Program-made: the position numbers and the translations under genes | In this document: in pieces, positions 26,618-36,406 of the stretch | Layout of the letters: the number at the start of each line of letters is the position of its first letter | Numbering within the stretch: position 1 is the stretch's first letter | The notes under the pieces: model-generated | Told to the model about the DNA's origin: nothing | Seen by the model: only the letters and a program-made list of their open reading frames with translations | The model's database searches: none | From: Chrysomallon squamiferum | Lineage: Eukaryota; Mollusca; Gastropoda; Neomphalida; Peltospiridae | DNA length: 42,500 nucleotides | NCBI GenBank assembly: GCA_012295275.1 | Contig: CM022670.1 | Span: 41,677,974 to 41,720,473 of the forward strand | Direction of reading: 5' to 3'

Positions 26618-29141
26618 TGTATTAACGTACATTTCTAAACGTGTGAAGTATATTTGTAACCCTGTGGTTGAACATATTTATCACTTAAGATACATTTGTA
26701 AATCAGTGAATAAACATTTCCTAAAATAATGTTTGTTTTGAAACATGTATTATATGAACATATTCGTTACGTAATCAATTTTTAAGTCTGTATACGAATA
26801 TACTATTTAATGTATTTGTAAATATACGTAAAAACATATTTGCAATTATAGTAAATAATTAAATATGAGTATGAACTTTTTCATTATTTAGTATACATTT
26901 GTAGCTGTATATTAGCATATAGATGTATGCATGAATATATTAATTATTTAATGTACATTTGTAACTATATATGAATATATTTGTTTTGCTTTACATTTGT
27001 AAATAGGTGTGTGTGTGTGTGTACATGAACATATTTATTATTTAATGTATATTTGCAGATATTTGCAGAACTATTTAGAAATGTGAGTAAAAGCAGTTAA
27101 AAAATTAGAAACTTACTGCGTACCACTACCCTAATTCTGTTACTTTTTTCACCTAGAAATATGCAACCTACAATAAACCCATTTTTCTTTTCGGGATATA
27201 TAATCGTCATTACGTAGTGAGAAGCTTCGTCCGTGGAGTTCAGACATTTACATTGATATCCTCCCACAACACCACGACGACTGCAGTCTGGGTAGACAGC
27301 ACACACCGACCATCCATCTACGACAAACGCCACGGGTGCTTTTTTATATTTTTTTTTCACAGGAAGTTTACACACATAATTAGCTTGTTGACCCTTTTGG
27401 ACGAATTCACTTCCCGTTAGAATCAAATCGTCTGAAACAATTTGTTGTGATATTTGTTAGCTGTTGTTTTGACATAAGCTGAATACAAAGACAGAGGATG
27501 CAGACAGCAGTAAAATAAATATTTAATAAACATAAATAGCACAAATTTCTTTTGAATTATTATTAATAATGATCATGATGATGATGATGATGATCATCAT
27601 CATCATCATGATAATGACGGTGATGATGGTGATGATGATGAAGATATGACAAACAGTTAAGTAACGGCAGAAAAATAGAACTAAAAGGACTGTTTTTATT
27701 GTATTTTGTTGTTGCTGTTCCTGTTATTATTATTATTATTATTATTAATTTTTATTATATAAATTATTATTTTTAAATGTTAAATAGAAATGTGTAAATA
27801 AATACCAGTTAAATATTGGGTATCTGAAAATGAAGTAAAAAACGAGAAAAAAAACGTGTTAAGAAATAATGTTTCTGGATTACTACATTTCATTTTTATT
27901 TACTCTTTCTTTATGTGAATCATTATTTAATGTATATATTTGTAAATATGTTTATGTACTGTTTGTTAATATGTATGTGAATATATCTATCTATCTATCT
28001 ATATCTGTTGTTTGATGGATTTGTAGGTGATAACTGTGAACGTATTTATTTTACACGTTTAATGGATGGCCCAAAATGCAGTGTTAACAGAATAATATAT
28101 ATATATATAGATGGATGGATGGATGGATGGATGGATGGATGGATGGATACATACATACATACATACATACATACATACACAAGCACATAATTTAAAATAA
28201 CATAAATCAGCAATGATTTTTCGAAATGCCTTTCTTCTTCTTCTTCTGCTTCTTCGTAATATTATTATTATTCTACTAATATATTAATATAAAAGAAAAA
28301 TATTTTTTTTTTGCACAATTTATCTGCTAAAATAATTTTTAACGAAAAGTATTATTTTTATTACGTTTTTGTATTTTATTATGATTTTTTTTAATAAAAA
28401 TATATGCAAAGTAATTTTGGACACATTCTTTGAAGTCTGTTCCTGTTTCCAGTACTAAACTCCAGTGTTCCATTATTTTATCACTTCGATTTCGTGTGGC
28501 CAACATAGGAGCTGAAGTTGAACCCAAGTATGTGACCATGACGTGTCTCTGTACACAAAACTACTACTACTACTACTACTACTACTAATAATAATAATAA
28601 TAATGAAAATTCTTCTGCCGGAGAGTGTCCATAACATGCATTATAAGTATTCAGATTCTTTTTCATCTATGAAATTAAAAACTGAAACTATCGTGGAACT
28701 TTCTAATCTTAATTATATCGATTTATCATTAAAGTAGTAGCAGCAGTGGTAATAATAACAATGGTAACTAGTAGCAACAGTACTAGTTGTGATTTTAGTA
28801 GTAGAGTTACCAGAGATAGTAGAATAATAGTGGTATGACTAACACTAGTAGTGGTATGTTATTTTTATGATAACTACTGGCAGATCAGAAAAAACTGACA
28901 AAGCGATAATCACGTAACTGACTCTGCTTGTGGAAATAACTGAAATGAAAAAACGTTGTGTATAATTTGATGAGAAAAGAAAATATTATCTCATGTATAA
29001 GAACTAACAAAACTGCAGAACATAAAACAGTGTCTTGTTTGCTAGACAATAAAAAGGGTATCCAATAGACAGAAAAAAGTAAATACCTGAACTGTGCAGA
29101 GTTATAGAAAATAAAGCAAACACTGCAAGCAAAAGCAACAT
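25135..29141 (-). CDS. Gene IV: complete secreted two-domain Ig-like protein, 243 aa
   Basis: Exons in transcript order: signal 29141-29087, microexon 27823-27806 (18 nt), Ig1 27431-27117, microexon 26183-26163, Ig2 25750-25444, terminal 25150-25135. The total is 732 nt, 244 codons with stop, and no internal stop. Signal peptide 1-18 (M-L-L-L-L-A-V-F-A-L-F-S), linker 19-24, Ig1 25-129, linker 130-136, Ig2 137 to about 238, tail I-A-K-N-L. Ig1 has six cysteines; Ig2 is the four-cysteine type. A TATA-like box lies about 31 nt upstream. An alternative donor 4 nt further on would end the protein at K-T-M with an in-exon TAA. Soluble secreted product; function unknown. Confidence 0.75.
25151..25443 (-). 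other. Gene IV last intron
   Basis: 293 nt with T-rich and AT-rich sequence only. Confidence 0.5.
25444..25750 (-). CDS. Gene IV Ig-like domain 2 exon (four-cysteine type)
   Basis: 307 nt, phase 1 in, phase 2 out. The cysteines YQC, VCAV, F-E-C and IIC remain; P-D-Y and C-K-H replace the P-D-C and C-x-C cysteines. F-W-D-H-K is present. The sequon is lost (R-S-S-E-D-A-S). Two overlapping GTAAGT donors occur; the first is used here because it splices in frame to 25150. Confidence 0.83.
25751..26162 (-). other. Gene IV intron between microexon 2 and Ig2
   Basis: Poly-A at 25860-25886, (AAAT)n at about 25936-25979, then GTT-rich sequence next to the microexon donor, as after other microexons. 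Confidence 0.6.
26163..26183 (-). CDS. Gene IV microexon 2 (21 nt)
   Basis: It encodes (K)-P-Y-R-F-F-T, phase 1, donor GTATCT, acceptor TTTTTTTCAG. Confidence 0.78.
26184..27116 (-). other. Gene IV intron between Ig1 and microexon 2
   Basis: AAT/AAAT repeats (26200-26263), AT runs (26373-26411), (GT)n at 26566-26618, then many diverged copies of a TTATTTAATGTACATTTGTA-like motif from 26650 to 27060. No exon seen. Confidence 0.55.
27117..27431 (-). CDS. Gene IV Ig-like domain 1 exon
   Basis: 315 nt, acceptor TTGTTTCAG, donor GTAAGT. Six cysteines (YVC, VCAV, PDC, Y-Q-C-K-C, VGC) and an N-S-T sequon. The usual P-V-K-Q-I is replaced by P-V-K-K-K-Y-K-K-A-P in an A-rich stretch. It is the parent or sister of the inverted pseudo-exon at 20710. 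Confidence 0.86.
27806..27823 (-). CDS. Gene IV microexon 1 (18 nt)
   Basis: One codon shorter than the others: D-T-Q-Y-L-T, phase 1. Acceptor TTCATTTTCAG and donor GTATTTATT. In-frame length change supports coding constraint. Confidence 0.72.
27824..29086 (-). other. Gene IV first intron
   Basis: Contains a CTAT run near 27988, GGAT and CATA repeats at 28110-28179, CTA/AAT at 28560-28603, and imperfect GTA repeats at 28730-28860. No coding content recognised. Confidence 0.55.
28110..28179. repeat. (GGAT)n followed by (CATA)n
   Basis: About ten GGAT units, then about eight CATA units. Confidence 0.93.
29087..29141 (-). CDS. Gene IV signal-peptide exon
   Basis: ATG at 29141-29139. It encodes M-L-L-L-L-A-V-F-A-L-F-S-I-T-L-H-S-S, phase 1, donor GTATTT. 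The leader ends AACTCAGAG before ATG as in genes III, V and VI. Confidence 0.8.
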
Positions 29142-29171
29142 CTCTGAGTTTGTTGCGTGTCTGTCAGTGAA

Positions 29172-29179
29172 GATATTTA
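29172..29179 (-). promoter_or_regulatory. Gene IV TATA-like element
   Basis: Minus-strand CGTCTAAATATCTTCACTGA, about 31 nt upstream of the ATG. Confidence 0.42.
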
Positions 29180-29464
29180 GACGGCGTGTTTACGTGTACC
29201 AGGTGTTGTTTGAGCAGACGACCTGACAATGTGCACTGTGTAAATAATAATTAAGGAATAATTCTATTTTCTGCAGAGAAGAAACGCTTATTGGAAATCC
29301 GGATCATCAAGCTATTTTGATATCTTTCGGTTGAAGTTACTAATTATGGGACTGGTTGGTTTTGTTAAAAAAAATAATATATAAAATCTGATTATGAATA
29401 TGTTTACTTTTGATTAAGAGAGAGAATCTATTTTCAAAAAATCATAGTTCATTGATTATCACAC

Positions 29465-29500
<36 letters not shown>

Positions 29501-29582
29501 CCATACAGAAAAACACTGGAGTTATAATAACCATTAACATTTAACATGTGTCGAACTGTACTTAATGTATTTGCATACATTC

Positions 29583-29690
29583 AGGTAGTTGTTTTGCTGA
29601 CGTGACAGTCATGTGTGATTTCTGTGAGACAGATGTAGTGAAAATGACTGAAGATGAACACATCCATTATCTCTTTTAAGTCTTTTCACA
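29583..29690 (-). promoter_or_regulatory. Conserved upstream block, gene IV copy
   Basis: TGCTGACGTGACAGTCATGT, then GATTTCTGTGAGACAGATGT, then GAAAATGACTGAAGATGAAC. About 0.45 kb upstream of the gene IV ATG. A further partial copy lies at about 30685-30750. Confidence 0.55.
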
Positions 29691-29835
29691 TCACATACAG
29701 ACTGAGTGCCGTTCTGGATGCTTCATCTAACTGATTTATTTCTTTAGTTTCATGAAAGAAATCTACAGTTAAATATAATTAATAATAATGATGATGATAA
29801 TAATAATAACAGTGATAGTAGTAGTAGTAGTAGTG

Positions 29836-30171
29836 CAGATACCGGTCCAGTTATCCGGACACCTTGGGGCCTGAGGCAATCCCGATTTCTGGATTTTCCG
29901 GTTTTCTGGTACTAAGGCATCTAAATATGTAAATAATTAGGCATAAACATTTTAAAATTAAAAACATAAAGAAAATTGACGATACACAACTGTGGCGACT
30001 CGACACGTAAACAAAGGCGAGTGAATAAACGCCACGTGGCTTGAAAGTGTAGTTCCGGTCTGGTCGGGAGAACACACGCGCCCGCGAACTATGAAAATAG
30101 CGTCGGGAGAAAATTTCCTGTTTTCTAATCTTTCCGGATTTCAGGACGCCGGATAATTGGGCCGGTACCTG
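29836..30171. mobile_element. 336-bp pogo/Tigger-type MITE
   Basis: Terminal inverted repeats of about 28 nt start CAG at both ends: left CAGATACCGGTCCAGTTATC, right (reverse complement) CAGGTACCGGCCCAATTATC, each followed by CGG. The right flank is TA and the left flank is TG, so the TA target duplication is imperfect. The interior has no transposase. Repeated TTATCCGG/TTTCCGG motifs are typical of pogo-type ends. It sits in a (TAG)n/(CAG)n tract. Confidence 0.75.
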
Positions 30172-30392
30172 TAATAGCAGCAGCAGCAGCAACAGTAAAT
30201 TTAAATATTAAACAATGGAAATAGTAGTTCGCTATCTGTAGTAGAAGCTCACTTTAAATGGAAGTACATGCTTGTTAACACAGAGTCTACACTGAAAAAC
30301 TCCGCCTGGATTAAGATATTCTGAACACGATACTTTGCTTTGAATGAAATCATTATAATGTACTGAGAGATCAATATAATCTATTAAGAATA

Positions 30393-30394
30393 AG

Positions 30395-30450
<56 letters not shown>

Positions 30451-30533
30451 ATAAAATTGATTAGATTCCTTTGTAGCAAAACTTTCTTTTATTAAATTTA
30501 TGCCTTATCTTTATAATGTGCAAAAACTTAGAA

Positions 30534-30609
<76 letters not shown>
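30393..30609. repeat. (AAAT)n and (CA)n microsatellites
   Basis: AAAT units at about 30393-30449 and about 37 CA dinucleotides at 30535-30609. Confidence 0.95.
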
Positions 30610-30611
<2 letters not shown>

Positions 30612-30754
30612 CGGTACGCAGACATAAAACAGAAAGACATTTATAGATATACACAGACATAAACGCATAGACACATGCTGTTTCAAGTGTGTGACAGTAA
30701 TTTATTAATGTATTTCAAGGACTACATTCGACAGATGTTACGAAAATTAATTGT

Positions 30755-30850
30755 TTAGAGTGAACATCCTAACTGTATACTTCTCAATGTTAGAAAAGTT
30801 TCATTTCAAACAGAAAAGTATAATCTTTCAGGCATCTCGAATTAGGGTAA
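30755..30850 (+). repeat. Dispersed GAACATCCT block, copy 3
   Basis: GTGAACATCCTAACTGTATA, then TGTTAGAAAAGTTTCATTTC. Located upstream of gene IV. Confidence 0.5.
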
Positions 30851-31414
30851 ATTTGGCGTGGAAAAAAAATAAAAACCAAAAAAAAAAAAAAAAAAACATA
30901 AAAAAAAAAGATTACTTAAGCAAAAACGAATGTCCAGTAAAAGTTGTTTTCCCTTATTCGGAAATTATTTTATTATTATTATTGTTATTTTTATTATTAT
31001 TATTATGTCACCTGTAAAATTTGATTTTACGGTCTATCGAAAGAACTGTATCAAATATAACTGCGCCATGTTTCTCGAAATAATTTAGAAAGCACAGTTA
31101 TTATATAAAATATATTGATATAGATTTTACGACCACCATTGTCGTTTCAATTTACTACGTGATTAGAAAGTTTTCACAACATATTGACAATCGAAAGAGC
31201 AAAACAGAGATATTTACAAACGTAAAGAATGAATATGTTCATAGTTCTCACCTATTTACAGATGTATAATAAAAAACAAATTTGTGCATAAACACAATTA
31301 AATTATTCACAGAATAACAAATATGCTGATTCACACAAGTATGAATATACATTAAATATTTTCCTGCACATATTTACTAAAATATATAGACATTAACGAA
31401 CAAAATAGTTACGT

Positions 31415-32765
31415 TATACATAGTTTTACATTAAGCTGTTATTAAACTGTGGTAGCACTAACAAATACTCTACATTTATAATAACTTATTAAGTTTGTAG
31501 TACTAGCAAATACTCTACGTTTATATTAACTTATTAATGTGGTAGTACTAACAAATACTCTACATTTATAATAACTTAAATAGTTACGTTATACATAGTT
31601 TTACATTAAGCTGTTATTAAGCTGTGGTAGCACTAACAAATACTCTACATTTATAATAACTTATTAAGTTTGTAGTACTAGCAAATACTCTACGTTTATA
31701 TTAACTTATTAATGTGGTAGTACTAACAAATACTCAACATTTATAATAACTTAAATAGTTACGTTATACATAGTTTTACATTAAGCTGTTATTAAGCTGT
31801 GGTAGTACTAACAAATACTCTACATTTATAATAACTTAAATAGTTACGTTATACATAGTTTTACATTAAGCTGTTATTAAGCTGTGGTAGCACTAGCAAA
31901 TACTCTACGTTTATTTTAACTTATTAATGTGATAGTATTAACAAATAGTCTACGTTTATTTTAACTTATTAATGTGGTAGTACTAACAAATAGTCTACGT
32001 TTATTTTAACTTATTAATGTGGTAGTACTAACATAGTCTACGTTTATTTTAACTTATTAATGTGGTAGTACTAACAAATAGTCTACGTTTATTTTAACTT
32101 ATTAATGTGATAGTACTAACAAATAGTCTACGTTTATTTTAACTTATTAATGTGGTAGTATTAACAAATAGTCTACGTTTATTTTAACTTATTAATGTGA
32201 TAGTATTAACAAATAGTCTACGTTTATTTTAACTTATTAATGTGATAGTACTAACAAATAGTCTACGTTTATTTTAACTTATTAATGTGGTAGTACTAAC
32301 AAATAGTCTACGTTTATTTTAACTTATTAATGTGATAGTACTAACAAATAGTCTACGTTTATATTAACTTATTAATGTGGTAGTACTAACAAATAGTCTA
32401 CGTTTATTTTAACTTATTAATGTGATAGTACTAACAAATAGTCTACGTTTATATTAACTTATTAATGTGGTAGTATTAACAAATAGTCTACGTTTATTTT
32501 AACTTATTAATGTGATAGTATTAACAAATAGACTACGTTTATATTAACTTATTAATGTGGTAGTACTAACAAATAGTCTACGTTTATTTTAACTTATTAA
32601 TGTGGTAGTACTAACAAATAGTCTACGTTTATATTAACTTATTAATGTGGTAGTACTAACAAATAGTCTATATTTTAACTTATTAATGTGGTATACTAAC
32701 AAATAGTCTACGTTTATTTTAACTTATTAATGTGGTAGTACTAACAAATAGTCTACGTTTATATA
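31415..32765. repeat. 45-bp satellite array B with higher-order variant
   Basis: The right part (about 31905-32765) has about 19 standard 45-bp units in the same orientation as array A. The left part (about 31415-31905) is a longer composite unit of roughly 100-190 nt, joining TAAATAGTTACGTTATACAT and TTACATTAAGCTGTTATTAA to units ending ACTCTAC instead of AGTCTAC. Its 3' flank matches that of array A. Confidence 0.92.
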
Positions 32766-32918
32766 TCGAAGTAATTCGTTTATTACTTTTACTTGTTGCT
32801 ACACTTCAGCTCACAATTAGTTTCAGTAAATTTTGTGTCTCTAAACAATGTGGTTTTGTTTGGTTAAAGTGTACAATCTACTCAATCTACTTACTGTTGA
32901 TCAAGTTCAGACAGCTTA

Positions 32919-33209
32919 TTATGTATTATAATAAGTAATATTCGTGACAGAAGGAGGGTCTGGTGATTGTGTTGTCATGGTATCAATCACATATAGCCTG
33001 TCTAAGCTGTTGCATGTCATACCACTGAACAATTTGAATACGTGAAAGTACTGGCTTAATACACTACATCCATTTCCGTAAAATGTTAATGAATTAGCAC
33101 TAGAAAACCTGAACCTTATGAAACCTGTCATAGCATAGCTTAACATAGTACAGAAAACAAAATACAAGAAGACAACACAAGATAGCATGCATTTAAAAAA
33201 CATTTTCAT
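32919..33209 (-). CDS. Possible small secreted protein, 96 aa
   Basis: A single open frame with a good hydrophobic N-terminus (M-K-M-F-F-K-C-M-L-S-C-V-V-F-L-Y) and a plausible cleavage site after L-S-Y-A. The mature part has two cysteines (N-G-C-S and M-T-C-N), an N-I-T sequon and S-P-D-P-P-S. A TATA-like TATATAAAAATA lies at 33272-33261, about 50 nt upstream. Composition is mixed rather than repeat-driven. I recognise no family and no homologue in the window; it may be chance. Confidence 0.3.
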   Translation of the reverse strand: MKMFFKCMLSCVVFLYFVFCTMLSYAMTGFIRFRFSSANSLTFYGNGCSVLSQYFHVFKLFSGMTCNSLDRLYVIDTMTTQSPDPPSVTNITYYNT

Positions 33210-33349
33210 GACGTTTAATGTCTTATCAACTATTTCTCTGTCAGTCTCTTTTTTGTCTTTTATTTTTATATATTTATTTATTTTTTAAATTAGTTTACCA
33301 GACCAGTTCAGTGTTTATCTCCATTTACTCAAATACATAGATGAACACA

Positions 33350-33425
33350 CCGACATAAACATATACACACAGATACACACACAGATACACATACAGATAC
33401 ACACACAGATACACATACAGATACA
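33350..33425. repeat. CACACAGATA minisatellite
   Basis: About six units of CACA(T/C)ACAGATA in the spacer upstream of gene V. Confidence 0.8.
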
Positions 33426-33829
33426 TATCTGCATGGCTACTCAGACACTGACAAAGACACACAAATAAACAGGTGCTAGAGTGATGGTCCTAACAGATGC
33501 AGTGACGGAGCAGAGGGTAAAGTTGACTTCTACAATAAATTAAACCCTCAAACATGGAACAGATATTTTTTTTCGCTAGAAAGTAAAACAAAACTGGAAA
33601 GATGGAACAACAGCAATAACAACAACAGTAATAATATTACTCTATTTTAATATGGGTTTGTTGTCAAGAGTAACTTTTTCTATATATATATATGTATATA
33701 TTACATATATGAGTGTGTGTGTGTATATATATATATAAGAAAGAAAAAAGCGTGTAACAAACTTGATCTAATTCGAGATGGCCTCTGAAAGATAAAACGT
33801 TTCTGTTTGCGATGAATCTTTTCTAATTC

Positions 33830-33905
33830 TGAGAAATAAACAGGATGTTCATTCTAAATATAAAACACACTCACACCATCTTTCCGTCTTTCGTCATATT
33901 TGTGC
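33830..33905 (-). repeat. Dispersed GAACATCCT block, inverted copy 4
   Basis: Plus strand GAGAAATAAACAGGATGTTC, then CACACTCACACCATCTTTCC. Reverse complement of the blocks near genes III and IV, but the same orientation relative to gene V. Confidence 0.5.
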
Positions 33906-34067
33906 TATGTTTTTGTACAGGAATACAGAATTCATTTTCAGCTACGTGATTGCTCATTTCATTGATTTATTTTAAAATGTTATTTGTTAACAAACAATAT
34001 CATGTAATAGTTTCGTTCATTTAATTTTATTCTTCTTTTTCATCACATTGTCAAAAGATTTAGAAGA

Positions 34068-34190
34068 GATAACGGATATTTTCATCTGTCAATAACAGTA
34101 ATTTTCATAACATCTGTTTCATAAAAACAGAAATCAAACATCACTGTCAAATGAGCAAAACTATTACAAAAACTAATAAATTAACTATAA
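34068..34190 (+). promoter_or_regulatory. Conserved upstream block, gene V copy
   Basis: AGATAACGGATATTTTCATC, then AACAGTAATTTTCATAACAT, then CTGTTTCATAAAAACAG and AAATCAAACATCACTGTCAA. About 2.2 kb upstream of the gene V ATG, same relative orientation as the other copies. Confidence 0.62.
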
Positions 34191-34654
34191 TTCCACACAT
34201 TTCAAATATTAATTGCTATATAGTTCTAGTGTGTTTATGTCTATGTCTGTGTATGTGTGTGTGTGCGCGCGCGCTCATATAAAATAATATTTGCAAGTGT
34301 ACGTTTATGTATGTTTTATAGTTTTGTTTTGCATATATAGTGTATTTATATATTTGTATATGTATTTGCATGAATATATACGAAAGATATATAATTCAGT
34401 CAGTAGGCAAGTATTTACAGTTAGCAGTAAAGATTGTCCTTTGATAAGCACTCGTCGAAAATTGCCTAGGACTGACTGTGTAAAATAAATAAATACTGTC
34501 ATAATTTTTCTGTTTCTTAATAATAAGTATTGATGTTTATATTTTATGTGCTGCAATTAATAGCTTTTACCTGCTTGTAGCTGAGATAAGCAGTTTCCTA
34601 ACTGGTAACATATCAGGTTCATATATTGTTATTCAAAAACATTTTTAAAACGTA

Positions 34655-35575
34655 TAAAAGTGTAAAAAATACACGTGTTGTCAGTTGTAATTAGTGGATA
34701 TAACAAATACACGTGTTGTCAGTTGTAATCAGTGTGTATAATACATATACGTGTTGTCAGTTGTAATCAGTGTATATAACAAATACAGGTGTTGTCAGTT
34801 GTAATCAGTGTGTATAACAAATACACGTGTTGTCAGTTGTAATCAGTTTGTATAACAAATACACGTGTTGTCAGTTGTAATCAGTGTGTATAACAAATAC
34901 ACGTGTTGTCAGTTGTAATCAGTTTGTATAACAAATACACGTGTTGTCAACTGTAATCAGTGTGTATAACAAATACAGGTGTTGTCAGTTGTAATCAGTG
35001 TATAACAAATATACGTGTTGTCAGTTGTAATCAGTTTGTATAACAAATAATAACAAATACAACAAATTGTCAGTTGTAATCAGTGTATAACAAAAATACA
35101 GGTGTTGTCAGTTGTAATCAGTTTGTATAACAAATACACGTGTTGTCAGTTGTAATCAGTTTGTATAACAAATACACGTGTTGTCAACTGTAATCAGTGT
35201 GTATTGTAATCAAATATACGTGTTGTCAGTTGTAATCAGTTTAACAAATACACGTGTTGTCATAAACAAATACACGTGTTGTCAGTTGTAATCAGAGTAT
35301 AACAAATACACGTGTTGTCAGTTGTAATCAGTTTGTATAACAAATACACGTGTTGTCAGTTGTAATCAGTTTGTATAACAAATACACGTGTTGTCAGTTG
35401 TAATCAGTGTGTATAACAAATACACGTGTTGTCAGTTGTAATCAGTTTGTATAACAAATACACGTGTTGTCAGTTGTAATCAGTTTGTATAACAAATACA
35501 CGTGTTGTCAGTTGTAATCAGTTTGTATAACAAATACAGGTGTTGTCAGTTGTAATCAGTGTGTATAACGAATAC
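34655..35575 (+). repeat. 38-bp satellite array with CACGTG, about 24 copies
   Basis: The unit contains AACAAATACACGTGTTGTCA and GTTGTAATCAGTTTGTAT. Nearly every unit carries ACACGTGT, a palindrome including the E-box CACGTG; a minority have ACAGGTGT. Some units are truncated or interrupted near 35040-35270. It lies 0.8-1.7 kb upstream of the gene V ATG. Confidence 0.93.
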
Positions 35576-36261
35576 AATTTTGTTTTGAATAAAGAATCTT
35601 TTAGGTTTTTCAAGTACTCTTTTTAGCATCACTTAGCACATATCCGTTAGATGAAATGATGCATGAACTCATTGAAAACAAAAATACGTTGGTAGAAACT
35701 GTTATGCATCTGGTTACAAGCTGAAATGCTAATTTAAACACTCTGGTTTGGCATGAGCGGGTGTTGTTGTGTCTGAATGTGTTAGCAGCACAGAGATTTG
35801 ATTACAAATTCAGTCCTCTTCATTGCTACTGGACTGTTTTTCTGACTCAAAACTTCGAAGTGAGGCACATCAGAACCAATGTAATTTTCTTCCTTTATAA
35901 TGATTATGTGTGTATATGTGAGTATTTTGATGAATATATACAGTTCCTGTTTTTATGAGAGAAAAACGTTGATATGTAAATGAATTAATCAAGAAACATA
36001 ATTGTTCCAACAAAAGATTGATATTTTCATGAAGATGCGTTTTGAATAATATCAGAATAAAAAATTATGGCTGCAATGTTCATCATTATCTCTGACAGAA
36101 GTAATGTTAATATTGTTCCAACTTAAAACTGATTCACTCAATAATATTTACGGTTAAATTCAGATCAAGATATAATTAAACATTTATTGAAAATAATAGA
36201 ATTTGACACTCAGTTATGTTTTACTCGTGCCTGTCAGATCGAATCTTTGAAAAACAGCTGG

Positions 36262-36295
<34 letters not shown>

Positions 36296-36314
36296 TATAT
36301 GTAAACTACCTGTC

Positions 36315-36321
36315 TATATTC
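36315..36321 (+). promoter_or_regulatory. Gene V TATA-like element (diverged)
   Basis: TGTCTATATTCACTGATAG replaces the TCTAAATATATTCACTGATA seen at gene VI; it lies about 30 nt upstream of the ATG. A TA/CA microsatellite lies just 5' (36261-36300). Confidence 0.38.
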
Positions 36322-36351
36322 ACTGATAGTTCTACAGATGCAAACTCAGAG

Positions 36352-36406
36352 ATGTTCTTTCTATATCCAGTATTTGTTGTGTTTTCTATGAATCTGCACA
36401 TTTCAG
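36352..36406 (+). CDS. Gene V signal-peptide exon
   Basis: ATG preceded by CAAACTCAGAG. It encodes M-F-F-L-Y-P-V-F-V-V-F-S-M-N-L-H-I-S, phase 1, donor GTATTT. Confidence 0.8.

Larger units (their letters stand above)
29142..36351. other. Divergent intergenic region between genes IV and V
   Basis: Contains the gene IV promoter and upstream block, CA repeats (29461-29497), the MITE (29836-30171), AAAT and CA repeats (30393-30609), a GAACATCC block (30755-30850) and the 45-bp array B (31415-32765). A possible small secreted ORF (33209-32919), an inverted GAACATCC block (33830-33905), the gene V upstream block (34068-34190), the 38-bp CACGTG array (34655-35575) and the gene V promoter follow. 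Confidence 0.6.

Noticed and set aside
29851-30192. 113-aa minus-strand frame
   Set aside because: It lies across the MITE and adjacent CAG repeats; no transposase motif is present.
34655-35575. CRISPR-like regular array
   Set aside because: The 38-bp units are contiguous with no unique spacers, and the genome is eukaryotic. It is a satellite.
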